DNA of 64,000 nt from DASXIF01 sp036498145 (GCA_963708625.1 CAVPSV010000005.1:310001-374000); one strand, 5' to 3'. Shown: positions 1 through 9,178, counted from the first letter of the stretch. Notes: a model not told the origin generated them from the sequence alone. Numbers and translations: made by a program.

Positions 1-317
1 CGGTGTGCGCAAGAACGGTCTGCGCGGCTACTACGGCGCACCTGTTCCGCAAGCCGTACATGCTGGTCCCGCTCAACATCCTCGAAGAACTGATGAAGCC
101 GATCACGCTGGCACTGCGGCTCTTCGGCAACATCTTCGCCGGGACGATCATGGTCGCGCTGCTGGCCGCACTGCCCGCCGGGATTCTGTGGGCGCCGCAG
201 ATTCTGTGGAAGCTGTTCGACATGTTCATCGGGCTGATCCAGGCCTTCATCTTCGGGCTGCTGACCGTCCTCTACATGAGTTCGATCAGGCCCGCCGAGG
301 AGGGCGCACACCACTGA
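1..317 (+). CDS. atpB: ATP synthase F0 subunit a, C-terminal part
   Basis: This is the C-terminal part of the membrane subunit that forms the proton half-channels beside the c-ring. The visible protein carries the conserved helix segment LNILEELMKPITLALRLFGN, including the essential Arg of the ALRLFGN motif, and a last hydrophobic helix ending near SSIRPAEE. The gene begins outside the window. A frameshift near position 40 separates a segment reading VRKNGLRGYYGA from the continuation LFRKPYMLVPL; a base change of one or two restores one frame. It is first in the atpBEFHAGDC order seen here. Identification is certain; the frame break looks technical. Confidence 0.93.
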   Translation, partial: VCARTVCAATTAHLFRKPYMLVPLNILEELMKPITLALRLFGNIFAGTIMVALLAALPAGILWAPQILWKLFDMFIGLIQAFIFGLLTVLYMSSIRPAEEGAHH

Positions 318-398
318 GCCGCACACGACTGGGCGCAGCGGTATCACCAGTACGACCTAGGCACTTCAGACACGTTTGGCACGACGAATTGAGGAGAA

Positions 399-660
399 AT
401 GTCTAACACGCTCATCCAGGGAATCGAGACCGCGGGCGGTCTCGTCGGCGGTGGCATGGCTCTCGGCGGCGGCGCCGTCGGTGCCGGCATCGGTGACGGC
501 CTCGCCGGTAGCTCGCTGATTCAGGGCGTAGCCCGGCAGCCCGAGGCGCAGGGCCAGTTGCAGACGCTGTTCTTCCTGACCGTTGGACTGGTCGAGGCGG
601 CGTACTTCATCAACCTGGCCTTCGCCGTGCTCTTCGTCTTCGTCCTGTCGTCGCAAGTAG
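399..660 (+). CDS. atpE: ATP synthase F0 subunit c
   Basis: This is the proteolipid that forms the proton-driven rotor ring. Two hydrophobic helices flank the polar loop ARQPEAQ, and the second contains the proton-binding Glu in VGLVEAAYFINLAF. A GAGG ribosome site precedes the ATG. Length is about 87 residues if the TAG at 658-660 is the true stop. As written the frame reads past that TAG straight into atpF without a stop, because of a one-base shift near 652-657 (CAA-G-TAG). A c-b fusion would be unprecedented and other genes nearby have similar shifts, so I place the end at 660. Confidence 0.9.
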
Positions 661-674
661 TCACGGACACCGCG

Positions 675-1218
675 ATGTCCCAGCCAGTCGCCTCGAACAA
701 CTTCTTGGTGCCGAACGCGACGTTTATCGCTGAGCTGGTCGCGTTCATCCTGATCCTTGGTTTCCTCGGTCGCTACGTCCTGCCGCGCGTCCAACGCTCG
801 CTGCAGGAGCGCCAGGACATGGTCACGCAAGCAGGTCAAGGACGCCGCAGAAGCCAAGGCACGGCTCGAAGAGGCGGAGAAGGCGCTACCAGAACGCCAT
901 GAAGGAGGCCCGCGCCGAGGCGGCCGAGATCCGCGAGAACGCGCGCGCCGAGGCTCAGCGCACCATCGAGGAGGTGCGCGCGCACGGCTCAGGAGGAGTC
1001 TGCGCGGATCGTCGCCCGTGGCGAGGAGCAGCTCGGCCACCAGCGCGGCGCGATCGTGCGCGAGCTGCGCTGCCGAGATCGGCACCCTGGCCGTCGAGCT
1101 GGCCGAGAAGATCCTCGATCAGCGCCTCGCCGACGACGCCCAGGTCCGGGCCACCGTCGACTCCTTCATCGCTGCGCTCGACGCCGCCGAGCGTGCCCAG
1201 GCCGGTAGCCAGTCGTGA
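675..1218 (+). CDS. atpF: ATP synthase F0 subunit b (frameshifted in this sequence)
   Basis: This is the peripheral stalk subunit linking the membrane sector to F1. The start MSQPVASNNFLVPN leads into one membrane helix (about residues 12-32: FIAELVAFILILGFLGRYVL), then a long charged amphipathic helix rich in Ala, Glu and Arg, ending LADDAQVRATVDSFIAAL. At least four shifts (about 826, 887, 985 and 1070) move the conserved helix between frames, yet every segment is recognisable. The TGA at 1216-1218 overlaps the ATG of atpH at 1218. The in-frame link to atpE is discussed there. Confidence 0.85.
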
Positions 1219-2048
1219 TGCACGCCGCCAGCCGGCAGGCGCTGGCGACACTGCGCGAGCAGCCTCAGCGCCGTCACCAACCGGTTCTCCACGGTGGACG
1301 GTCTCACCGGTCTGTCCGGCGAGCTGACGCAGGTCGTCGACCTGCTCATCGATCAGCCGCCGCTGCGCCGACGCCTCGCCGACCCGAGCACCAAGCCCGA
1401 GCGCCGTGCCGGGCTCGCCGGGCAGCTGCTCGACGGCAAGGCTCGGCACCAGCTCGGTGCAGGTCGTGCGCGACGGCGGTCTCGTTGCGGTGGTCCTCGG
1501 GCGTGGGACCTGATCGACGCGCTGGAGATCATCGCCGACGAGGTGCTGCTGGCGGCGGCCGAGCAGACCGGGACGCTGGACACCGTCGAGGACGAGCTGT
1601 TCCGGTTCGGCCGAATCATCGACGGTGACTCACGGCTGTCCACGCTGTTGGACGACTACGCCGCCGATGCCGGCCGTCGCGCCGAGCTGCTGCGCGACAC
1701 TGGTCGGCGGCAAGGTCGACAGCATCACCGAACTGTTGCTCGAGCACGCGGTCACCAGCCAGCGCAAGCGCACGCTCATCGCACGCGGTCGACGCCTTGC
1801 TCGACCTGGCGGCACTTCGCCGCAAGCGGTCCATGGCCCGTGTCATCTCCGCGGTCGAGCTGACCGCGGCCCAGGAAACGCGCCTGGCCGCAGACGCTCA
1901 CCGAGATGTACGGCCGCCCCATCACCATCCGCGGCGCGCTGTCGATCCGCGGGTCCGCGGCGGCCTCGTCGTCCGCGTCGAAGGCGAGATCATCGACGGC
2001 AGCATCACCACTCGACTGGCGAACCTGCGCGCGGCGCTGGCCGGATGA
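1218..2048 (+). CDS. atpH: ATP synthase F1 subunit delta (frameshifted in this sequence)
   Basis: The delta subunit attaches the b stalk to the top of F1. Segments in changing frames read in order as an OSCP/delta protein: VDGLTGLSGELTQVVDLL, DLIDALEIIADEVLLAAAEQ, VEDELFRFGRIIDGDSRL, then LLLEHAVTSQRKRT and RVISAVELTAAQETRL, with the classical C-terminal end GEIIDGSITTRLANLR. I see about seven frame changes (near 1288, 1445, 1500, 1700, 1790, 1890 and 1960), the densest cluster in the window. The start overlaps atpF by one base (TGATG). The length, about 275 residues, fits actinobacterial AtpH. Confidence 0.83.
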
Positions 2049-2121
2049 GCCGGGCCGGGCAACCCAAAGACCACGTCCACCACCGTCGCACCGACGGCCA
2101 CACGAGCAGAAGGAACGTTTC

Positions 2122-3831
2122 ATGGCAGAGCTGACGATCTCCGCAGACGAGATCCGTAGCGCGATCGAGAGCTACGTCTCGTCCTACTCGCCGGAGGCCA
2201 CGCGCGAGGAGGTCGGCGTCGTCGCCGAGACCGGTGACGGCATCGCCCGCGTCGAGGGGCTGCCCGGGGCGATGACCAACGAGTTGCTCGAGTTCGAGGG
2301 CGGGACGCTGGGCATCGCGCTGAACCTCGACGTTCGCGAGATCGGCGTCGTGATCCTCGGTGACATCGCCGAGATCGAAGAGGGACAGCCGGTACGCCGT
2401 ACCGGCGAGATCCTCTCGGTACCGGTCGGCGACGGTTACCTCGGCCGCGTGGTCGATCCGCTCGGCAACCCGATCGACGGCCTGGGCGAGATCAAGACCG
2501 ACAGCCGGCGCGCGCTGGAACTGCAGGCACCGTCAGTGGTGCAGCGCCAGGAGGTCCGTGAGCCGATGCTCACCGGCATCAAGGCGATCGACGCCATGAC
2601 CGCGATCGGCCGCGGCCAGCGCCAGCTGATCATCGGCGACCGGCAGACGGGCAAGAGCACCGTCTGCCTCGACACGATCATCAACCAGCGTGACAACTGG
2701 AAGAGCGGCGATCCGAAGAAGCAGCTGCTCTGCATCTACGTCGCCATCGGCCAGAAGGGCTCGACCATCGCGGCCGCGCGCGACACCCTGCAGGCGGCCG
2801 GTGCGATGGAATACACCACCATCGTGGCCGCGCCGGCGTCGGATCGGCCGGCTTCAAGTACCTCGCGCCCTACACCGGCTCGGCAATCGGCCAGCACTGG
2901 ATGTACCAGGGCAAGCACGTGCTGATCGTGTTCGACGACCTGACCAAGCAGGCCGAGGCCTACCGTGCGGTGTCGCTGCTGCTGCGCCGCCCGCCGGGCC
3001 GCGAGGCGTACCCGGGCGACGTGTTCTACCTGCACTCGCGGCTGCTGGAGCGCTGCGCCAAGCTGTCCGACGAGCTGGGCGGCGGATCGATGACCGGCCT
3101 GCCGATCATCGAGACCAAGGGCAACGACGTCTCGGCGTACATCCCGACGAACGTCATCTCCATCACCGATGGGCAGTGCTTCCTCGAAACAGACCTGTTC
3201 AACGCCGGCGTCCGCCCGGCCATCAACGTCGGCATCTCGGTCTCGCGTGTCGGTGGCGCGGCCCAGCCGAAGGCGATGCGCGCGGTGCTCGGGCCGGCTA
3301 CGCGTCGACCTGGCGCAGTACCGCGAGCTGGAGGCGTTCGCCGCGTTCGGCTCCGACCTGGACAAGGCGAGCCAGCAGCAGCTGGCACGCGGCGCGCGGC
3401 TGGTGGAGCTGCTCAAGCAGCCGGCCTCCTCGCCGTTCCCGGTCGGCCAGGAGATCGTGTCGATCTGGGCCGGCACCACCGGCCAGCTGGACGACATCCC
3501 GGTCGAGGACATCGGCCGGTTCGAGGCCGAGATGCTCGAGTACGTCGGGCACAACGAACCGAAGCTGTTCGAGGTCCTGGCCAACGCCAAGGCGCTCGAG
3601 GACGACATGGTCGCCACCCTGGAGAAGGTGGTCGGCAACTTCAAGAAGCAGTTCCAGCCGACCGAACAGTCCGACAGCTCCGGGTCGAAGAACGATTCGG
3701 ACAGCGCCAAGAAGAAGGACAAGCCGAACGAGAAGTCGGACAGCGCCAAGCCGAATGAGGCCTCAGGCAGCTCCACCGAGAAGGAGAAGTCGGACAGCTC
3801 AACGTCGGCAGAGTCTTCGGGTAGTTCGTAG
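2122..3831 (+). CDS. atpA: ATP synthase F1 subunit alpha with long Ser-rich C-terminal tail
   Basis: This is the non-catalytic nucleotide-binding subunit of F1. An AGAAGGA ribosome site (about 2108-2114) precedes the ATG. The P-loop GDRQTGKS lies at residues 172-179, and the later conserved segments VLIVFDDLTKQAEAYR and GLPIIETKGNDVSAYIPTNV are present. Two frameshifts (near 2845 and 3296) split the gene. After the usual family end, near VVGNFKKQFQPTE, the protein continues for some 55 residues made almost only of Ser, Lys, Asp, Glu, Asn and Ala, with repeats of SDS, SSG and EKSDS. The stop overlaps the GTG of atpG by one base. Confidence 0.93.
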
Positions 3832-4826
3832 TGGGTGCGCAGCTGCGGGTCTACCGGCGGCGCATCCGTTCCGTCCAGTCCACCCGCAAGATCACCAAGG
3901 CGATGGAGCTCATCGCCGCGTCGCGCATCGCGAAGGCGCAGGCGCGGATGCATGCCGCCCGCCCATACGCGCGAGGAGCTGACTCGTGCGCTGGCCGCGC
4001 TCGGCGAGAACGCGACGCTGCAGCATCCGATGCTCACCGGCGTCGAGTCGCCGCAGCGCTCGGGCATCCTGCTGATCACCAGCGACCGCGGGCTGGCCGG
4101 CGGCTACAACGCCAACGCCATCAAGCGCGCGAACCAGCTCGCCCGGCGGTTGCGCGGCGAGGGCAAGGAAGTCGTCTGGTACGTCATCGGCCGTAAGGGC
4201 GCCGGCGTATTTCAACTTCCGCCGTATCGCGGTGGCCGGCAGTTGGACCGGATTTCTCCGAGCAGCCGAACTTCCTCGATGCGCGCGAAGCGACGGAGAC
4301 AGTGGTGCATGCGCTTGATCGCCACCTCGGACGGCACCGCCAACGATGAGCCCGGCATGGACGAGCTCTTCGTCGTGTACACCAAGTTCGTCAACTCGGT
4401 TTCGCAGACAGCCCACGGTCGCCCAGGTATCACCGGTGCGCGGTGCCAGCGACGACGCCGACGAAGGCGCGCTCGGCATCAGGTCCGATCGTGACGGAGG
4501 ACCGGGACGGCGGTGGCCGCGAGGACTCCTCGGGCGACGGCGGGCAGAAGGCGGAGTACGAGTTCGAGCCCGAGCCGGCGCAGCTGATCGCGGCGCTGCT
4601 GCCGCGATACATCAGTGCCCGCATCTTCTCCGCCTTGCTGGAGTCGGCGACGTCGGAGTCCGCGGCGCGGCGCCGGGCGATGAAGTCGGCCAGTGACAAT
4701 GCCTCGGAGCTCATCCGGACCTACACCCGGCTGGCGAACCAAGCTCGCCAGGCCGAGATCACCCAGGAAATCAGCGAGATCGTCGGCGGCGCCGACGCCC
4801 TCGCGGCAGCAGGGAGTGACGACTGA
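3831..4826 (+). CDS. atpG: ATP synthase F1 subunit gamma (frameshifted in this sequence)
   Basis: The gamma subunit is the central rotor shaft coupling the c-ring to F1. The conserved N-terminal helix (RIRSVQSTRKITKAMELIAA) and C-terminal helix (SARIFSALLESATSESAARR, ending ITQEISEIVGGADAL) are both present, with ITSDRGLAGGYNAN between. About five frame changes occur (near 3965, 4205, 4320, 4410 and 4490). A Gly/Asp/Glu-rich stretch of roughly 30 residues precedes EYEFEPEPAQLIAALLPRYI; loops of variable length occur here in actinobacterial AtpG, but frame errors prevent an exact reading. GTG start overlaps atpA. Confidence 0.87.
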
Positions 4827-4827
4827 C

Positions 4828-6282
4828 ATGACCGCTCTGTTCGAGAACGAGACCGAGCTGGACGAGAAAGAGACCTCGACCGGTCGGGTGGTCCGGGTGA
4901 TCGGCCCCGTCGTCGACGTGGAGTTCGGGCGCAACTCGATCCCGGCGCTCTACAACGCGCTGAAGACCGAGATTTCGCTCGGTGAGCTCAGCAAGACGCT
5001 CACCCTTGAGGTCGCCCAGCACATCGGTGACGACATGGTCCGCGCGATCGCCTTGCAGCCGACCGATGGTCTGGTGCGCGGGGCCGAGGTGACCGACACC
5101 GGCTCCTCGATCACCGTCCCGGTCGGCGACGTCACCAAGGGACACGTGTTCAACGTTCTCGGTGAGCCGTTGGACGTGCCGGTGGACAAGCTGGACATCA
5201 AGGAGCGGTGGTCGATCCACCGCGACCCGCCGCCGTTCGACGAACTCGAGAGCAAGACCGAGATGTTCGAGACCGGCATCAAGGTGATCGACCTGCTGAC
5301 CCCCTACGTCACCGGCGGCAAGATCGGCCTGTTCGGCGGTGCCGGCGTCGGCAAGACCGTGCTCATCCAGGAGATGATCTACCGGGTCGCCGAGAACTTC
5401 GGTGGCGTGTCTGTGTTCGCCGGTGTCGGTGAGCGCACCCGTGAGGGCAACGACCTCATTACCGAGATGAGCGAGTCCGGCGTCATCGACAAGACCGCGC
5501 TCGTCTTCGGCCAGATGGACGAGCCGCCGGGCACCCGCCTGCGCGTCGCGCTGTCGGCGCTGACGATGGCGGAGTACTTCCGCGACGTGCAGAAGCAGGA
5601 CGTGCTGCTGTTCATCGACAACATCTTCAGGTTCACCCAGGCCGGTTCGGAGGTCTCGACGCTGCTGGGCCGGATGCCGTCCGCGGTGGGGTACCAGCCC
5701 ACGCTGGCCGACGAGATGGGCCAACTGCAGGAGCGGATCACCTCGACGCGCGGTCACTCGATCACCTCTATGCAGGCGATCTACGTGCCCGCCGACGACA
5801 TCACCGACCCGGCGCCGCACACGACCTTCGCGCACCTGGACGCAACCACGGTGCTGTCCCGGCCGATCTCGGAGAAGGGCATCTACCCGGCGGTGGACCC
5901 GCTGGACTCGACCTCGCGCATCCTCGCCGCCGATTACATCGGCCAGGAGCACTACGACGTCGCCCAGCGCACCAAGCAGATCCTGCAGCGGTACAAGGAA
6001 CTGCAGGACATCATCGCCATCCTCGGTATCGACGAGCTCTCCGAGGAGGACAAGGTCATCGTCGGACGCGCACGGCGCATCGAGCGCTTCCTCTCCCAGA
6101 ACACCTTCGTGGCCGAGCAGTTCACCGGCATCCCGGGCTCGTTCGTGCCGGTCACGGAGACCATCGACGCGTTCAAGCGTCTGAACAACGGGGAATTCGA
6201 CGAATATCCCGAGCAGGCGTTCTTCATGTGTGGCGGCATCGAGGATCTCGAGCGCAAGGCCAACGAGCTGAAGGAATCCTGA
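4828..6282 (+). CDS. atpD: ATP synthase F1 subunit beta
   Basis: This is the catalytic subunit of F1 and, unlike its upstream neighbours, is read without a break (484 residues). It has the P-loop GGAGVGKT at 170-177, the catalytic GERTREGNDL segment at about 201-210, the Walker B strand VLLFIDNIFRFTQ and the DELSEED motif at 402-408 that contacts gamma. The ATG lies one base after the atpG stop, which indicates translational coupling. Confidence 0.98.
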   Translation: MTALFENETELDEKETSTGRVVRVIGPVVDVEFGRNSIPALYNALKTEISLGELSKTLTLEVAQHIGDDMVRAIALQPTDGLVRGAEVTDTGSSITVPVGDVTKGHVFNVLGEPLDVPVDKLDIKERWSIHRDPPPFDELESKTEMFETGIKVIDLLTPYVTGGKIGLFGGAGVGKTVLIQEMIYRVAENFGGVSVFAGVGERTREGNDLITEMSESGVIDKTALVFGQMDEPPGTRLRVALSALTMAEYFRDVQKQDVLLFIDNIFRFTQAGSEVSTLLGRMPSAVGYQPTLADEMGQLQERITSTRGHSITSMQAIYVPADDITDPAPHTTFAHLDATTVLSRPISEKGIYPAVDPLDSTSRILAADYIGQEHYDVAQRTKQILQRYKELQDIIAILGIDELSEEDKVIVGRARRIERFLSQNTFVAEQFTGIPGSFVPVTETIDAFKRLNNGEFDEYPEQAFFMCGGIEDLERKANELKES

Positions 6283-6286
6283 CCCG

Positions 6287-6667
6287 ATGGCCACCATGCA
6301 CGTCGAGCTCGTCTCGGTCGAACGCGCGCTGTGGTCCGGGGAGGCCACGGCGGTCTTCGCGCGTACCACCGAGGGTGAACTCGGCATCCTGCCCGGTCAT
6401 ATCCCGCTGCTGGGTGCGCTGGAACCGGGATGGGTAGTCCGCATCGACCGCGCGGAGCAGGACGAGCTGCGCGTCGCGGTGCACGGTGGGTTCCTGTCGG
6501 TGCGTGAGGATGGCGTGTCCGTCCTCGCGGAGATGGCCGAACTGGCCGATGACATCGACACGGCGCGGGCGCGTGCAGCGCTGGAACGTGCCGGCGATAG
6601 TGCCGAGGACGCCGACGCGCGTAACCGCGCGCTGGCCCGGCTGCGTGCTGCGGGCGAATCGGTCTGA
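6287..6667 (+). CDS. atpC: ATP synthase F1 subunit epsilon
   Basis: This is the small rotor subunit that couples gamma to the c-ring and can inhibit ATP hydrolysis. The protein of 126 residues starts MATMHVELVSVERALWSGEA, followed by GELGILPGHIPLLGALEPG, the standard beta-sandwich signature. The C-terminal helical part (about 85-126) is rich in Ala and Arg. It starts four bases after atpD and closes the operon proper. Confidence 0.95.
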   Translation: MATMHVELVSVERALWSGEATAVFARTTEGELGILPGHIPLLGALEPGWVVRIDRAEQDELRVAVHGGFLSVREDGVSVLAEMAELADDIDTARARAALERAGDSAEDADARNRALARLRAAGESV

Positions 6668-6679
6668 TCCGGCACGCCG

Positions 6680-7090
6680 ATGCACGTCGCGGATGTCCTT
6701 ACCGTGTGCGTGCTCGGTGTCGGCCTGGTGCTGATGTGCGGCGTGCTGGCGCGCCAGCGGTACATGTTGCGTGCCCCCGGCGCACTGCCGGTAGCGATCC
6801 GGCGGGGTGCCACCCGATGGACGTACGGCATCGCGCGCTTCGCCGGCAATGAGCTGCGGTGGTACCGCGGTTGGGGGATGGGCATTCGGCCCACGCTGAG
6901 CCTGTGGCGGCCGGATCTCACCATCGTGGGTCACCGTGCGCCGGCGGCGGCGGCCGAGTTGAAGGCGTTGCCCGCGGCGGGTCGGATCGTGGAGTGTCGG
7001 GGCCCGGGCGGGCGCGTCACCGTGCTCGCGTTCAGCGAGAGCGCCTTCACCGGATTCGTGTCGTGGCTGGAAGCCGCCCCGCGATCCTGA
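6680..7090 (+). CDS. DUF2550 membrane protein
   Basis: This protein of 136 residues has one N-terminal membrane helix (about residues 4-22, VLTVCVLGVGLVLMCGVLAR) followed by a soluble basic domain with WYRGWGMGIRPTLSLWRPDL. It matches the DUF2550 family, which in many actinobacteria directly follows atpC. It lies 12 bases after atpC and is probably co-transcribed. Function is unknown; its location suggests a link with the ATP synthase operon, but only by association. Confidence 0.85.
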   Translation: MHVADVLTVCVLGVGLVLMCGVLARQRYMLRAPGALPVAIRRGATRWTYGIARFAGNELRWYRGWGMGIRPTLSLWRPDLTIVGHRAPAAAAELKALPAAGRIVECRGPGGRVTVLAFSESAFTGFVSWLEAAPRS

Positions 7091-7116
7091 CCGCTGTGGT
7101 TATTGACTTCAGCGGT
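7090..7116. terminator. Hairpin between convergent genes
   Basis: The inverted repeat ACCGCTG (7090-7096) and CAGCGGT (7110-7116) forms a 7-bp stem around a 13-base loop, exactly between the convergent DUF2550 and adenosyltransferase genes. There is no clear T-run. It could serve both strands as a weak terminator. Confidence 0.45.
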
Positions 7117-7688
7117 TACTGTTCGCCGCCCGGTCGCCACAGCACGTCGCCGTCGGGGTTGGCCACCCGGGACAGGATGAACAGCAGGTCGGAGAGCCGG
7201 TTCAGGTACTGCAGCGAATAGATGTTCGTGCGGTCCGGATCGGCCTCGTGCAGTGCCCAGGCGCTGCGTTCGGCCCGGCGCGCGAGCGTGCGTGCCTGGT
7301 GCAGCAGTGCCGCCCCGATCGTCCCGCCCGGCAGGATGAAGCTGCGCAGTTCAGGCAGGTCGGCGTTGAAGTCGTCGCACCAGCCTTCCAACCGGGCGAT
7401 GTAGTCCTCGGTGATGCGCAGTGGCGGGTGCTTGGGCGCGGGGGTGATCGGGGTGCACAGGTCGGCGCCGAGGTCGAACAGGTCGTTCTGGATCCGGGCC
7501 AGCACCGCGGCGATCTGCGCGGGCAGTTCGCCAAGCGCGATCGCGGTGCCGATCGCCGCGTTGGTCTCATCCGCGTCGGCATACGCAGCCACCCGCGAGT
7601 CGGTCTTGGGTACCCGAGTGCCGTCCCCCAACGCCGTGGTTCCGGCGTCGCCGGTCTTGGTGTAGATACGGGTCAGATGCACGGCCAT
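7116..7688 (-). CDS. pduO: ATP:cob(I)alamin adenosyltransferase, PduO type
   Basis: This enzyme transfers adenosyl from ATP to cob(I)alamin, making the coenzyme needed by the mutases MeaA and IcmA encoded in this window. The 190-residue protein has the family ATP-binding start IYTKTGDAGTTALGDG (about residues 7-22), ADADETNAAIG, and the helix ARTLARRAERSAWAL with the conserved Arg-rich pattern near LQYLNRLSDLLF. A -10 hexamer TAATCT ends six bases before the ATG, so the message is probably leaderless. Confidence 0.93.
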   Translation of the reverse strand: MAVHLTRIYTKTGDAGTTALGDGTRVPKTDSRVAAYADADETNAAIGTAIALGELPAQIAAVLARIQNDLFDLGADLCTPITPAPKHPPLRITEDYIARLEGWCDDFNADLPELRSFILPGGTIGAALLHQARTLARRAERSAWALHEADPDRTNIYSLQYLNRLSDLLFILSRVANPDGDVLWRPGGEQ

Positions 7689-7694
7689 CTGCCG

Positions 7695-7700
7695 AGATTA
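7695..7700 (-). promoter_or_regulatory. Leaderless promoter -10 of the adenosyltransferase gene
   Basis: TAATCT on the minus strand is separated by exactly six bases from the ATG, the spacing expected when transcription begins at the start codon. No convincing -35 was found. Confidence 0.55.
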
Positions 7701-7821
7701 GGCCACCGGCGCCGGGCCGCCGGGTGACGTTGGTTACCGCCGCGGGTGTCGAACCGGCGCGTTCGGCCCAACGTCGGTGTCTCTCCCCGCGAGGCGGTAC
7801 GAGGACTGGCCCGAGCCCGGC

Positions 7822-7827
7822 TAGCCT
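7822..7827 (+). promoter_or_regulatory. Leaderless promoter -10 of murA
   Basis: TAGCCT followed by six bases and the GTG start of murA at 7834. No Shine-Dalgarno sequence is visible, which supports the leaderless reading and the choice of GTG. Confidence 0.55.
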
Positions 7828-7833
7828 GGTTCG

Positions 7834-9114
7834 GTGCAGGTATTGAGAGTGACCGGGGGAGCACGACTGGCGGGGACCGTCGAGGTCGTCGGAGCCAAGA
7901 ACAGCGTGCTGAAGTTGATGGCGGCGGCCCTGCTCGCGCCCGGCGAGACCACGCTGACCAACCTGCCCGACATCTCCGACGTCCTGATCATGCACGAGCT
8001 GTTGAAGCGCCTCGGCTGTGGCGTGGACGTCGACGCACAGGGCAGCACCGACCGCGTGAACATCAGCGTGCCGGACGTGCCGAACTTCGAGGCGCCGTAC
8101 GAGTTGGTCCGCAAGATCCGCGGGTCGATCTGCGTGCTCGGCCCGTTGCTCGCGCGCACCGGCCGGGCTCGTGTCGCCCTGCCCGGTGGCGACGCGATCG
8201 GCTCCCGGCCGCTGGACATGCACATCGCCGGTCTGGAGCGCATGGGCGCGGATGTGCGCTTGGAGCACGGGTTCATCGTCGCCGAGGCATCCGAGTTGCG
8301 CGGCAGCACGATCTGGTTCGACTTCCCGAGCGTGGGCGCCACCGAGAACGTGATGATGGCCGCTGTGCTCGCCAAGGGCACCACCGTCATCGACAACGCC
8401 GCGCGTGAGCCGGAGATCGTCGATCTCTGCCAGATGCTGGTATCGATGGGCGCGGAGATCGACGGCATCGGCTCGTCCACCCTGGAGATCACCGGCGTCG
8501 AGGGCCTGCATCCCACCCGGCACCACGCCGTTGCCGATCGCATCGTTGCCGGCACCTGGGCCATGGCCGCCGTCGCCACTCGCGGTGACATCGTGGTGCG
8601 CAACGGTAACGCCGAGCACCTCGAGATCGCGCTGGACAAATTGGCCCAGTCGGGCGCAAACGTCGAACTACGCGGCGACGGGTTCGCGGTGTCGATGGAC
8701 CAGCGGCCGACGAGCTTCGACGTGGTGACGCTGCCCTACCCGGGGCTGGCGACCGACCTGCAGCCGCAGGCGATCGCGCTGCTGTCGGTGGCCGACGGCA
8801 CGGCGATGATCACCGAGAATCTGTTCGAGGCACGCTTCATGTTCTGCGACGAGATCGCCCGGATGGGCGCGGACGTGCGCACCGATGGTCACCACGCGGT
8901 GGTCCGGGGCAAACAACGGCTCTCCGGTGCGCCGGTGCGGGCCACCGACATCCGGGCCGGCGTCGGTCTGGTGATCGCGGGCCTGGTGGCCGACGGCGTC
9001 ACCGAGATCGCCGAGGTGCACCACATCGACCGTGGCTATGTGCGGCTGGAAGAGCAATTGCGTGCGCTCGGCGCCGACGTGGTGCGCACGGAATCGGCCA
9101 GCTTCGGCGGCTGA
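7834..9114 (+). CDS. murA: UDP-N-acetylglucosamine 1-carboxyvinyltransferase
   Basis: MurA transfers enolpyruvate from PEP to UDP-GlcNAc, the first committed step of peptidoglycan synthesis, in the cytosol. The protein has 426 residues, the usual length, and is intact. It shows the Lys-Asn pair in VVGAKNSVLKLMAAALL and two EPSP-synthase-like halves ending near VHHIDRGYVRLEEQLRALGA. At the flexible loop the usual catalytic Cys is replaced by Asp120 (LPGGDAIGSRPLDMH). In mycobacterial and other MurA enzymes the same Cys-to-Asp change is known to give fosfomycin insensitivity, so intrinsic resistance is likely here. Confidence 0.96.
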   Translation: MQVLRVTGGARLAGTVEVVGAKNSVLKLMAAALLAPGETTLTNLPDISDVLIMHELLKRLGCGVDVDAQGSTDRVNISVPDVPNFEAPYELVRKIRGSICVLGPLLARTGRARVALPGGDAIGSRPLDMHIAGLERMGADVRLEHGFIVAEASELRGSTIWFDFPSVGATENVMMAAVLAKGTTVIDNAAREPEIVDLCQMLVSMGAEIDGIGSSTLEITGVEGLHPTRHHAVADRIVAGTWAMAAVATRGDIVVRNGNAEHLEIALDKLAQSGANVELRGDGFAVSMDQRPTSFDVVTLPYPGLATDLQPQAIALLSVADGTAMITENLFEARFMFCDEIARMGADVRTDGHHAVVRGKQRLSGAPVRATDIRAGVGLVIAGLVADGVTEIAEVHHIDRGYVRLEEQLRALGADVVRTESASFGG

Positions 9115-9123
9115 TCCACTACT

Positions 9124-9171
9124 GGATCGTGATGCGCTCGCGCCGCTATAGGGCGGCACGTGCATCACGAT
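9124..9171. repeat. Intergenic palindromic element, copy 1
   Basis: Arms ATCGTGATGC (9126-9135) and GCATCACGAT (9162-9171) enclose an inner CGCCGCTAT...GGCGGC stem. It lies between the convergent murA and small membrane protein genes. A second copy with the same arms and inner CGCCGCTAT lies at 24032-24081, also between convergent genes. This suggests a REP-like element or a shared terminator design. Confidence 0.75.
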
Positions 9172-9178
9172 CGCCGGC

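Noticed and set aside
4771..6387. 538-residue minus-strand open frame over atpD
   Set aside because: Antisense shadow of a perfectly conserved atpD; high GC at third positions keeps the opposite frame open. Composition is His/Arg/Asp-rich with no family.
7725..7740. GGTAAC half-site near the adenosyltransferase start as a fifth copy of the shared motif
   Set aside because: Only one half is present (GTTACC at about 7733), the CTAC half is missing and the spacing to the -10 is different.
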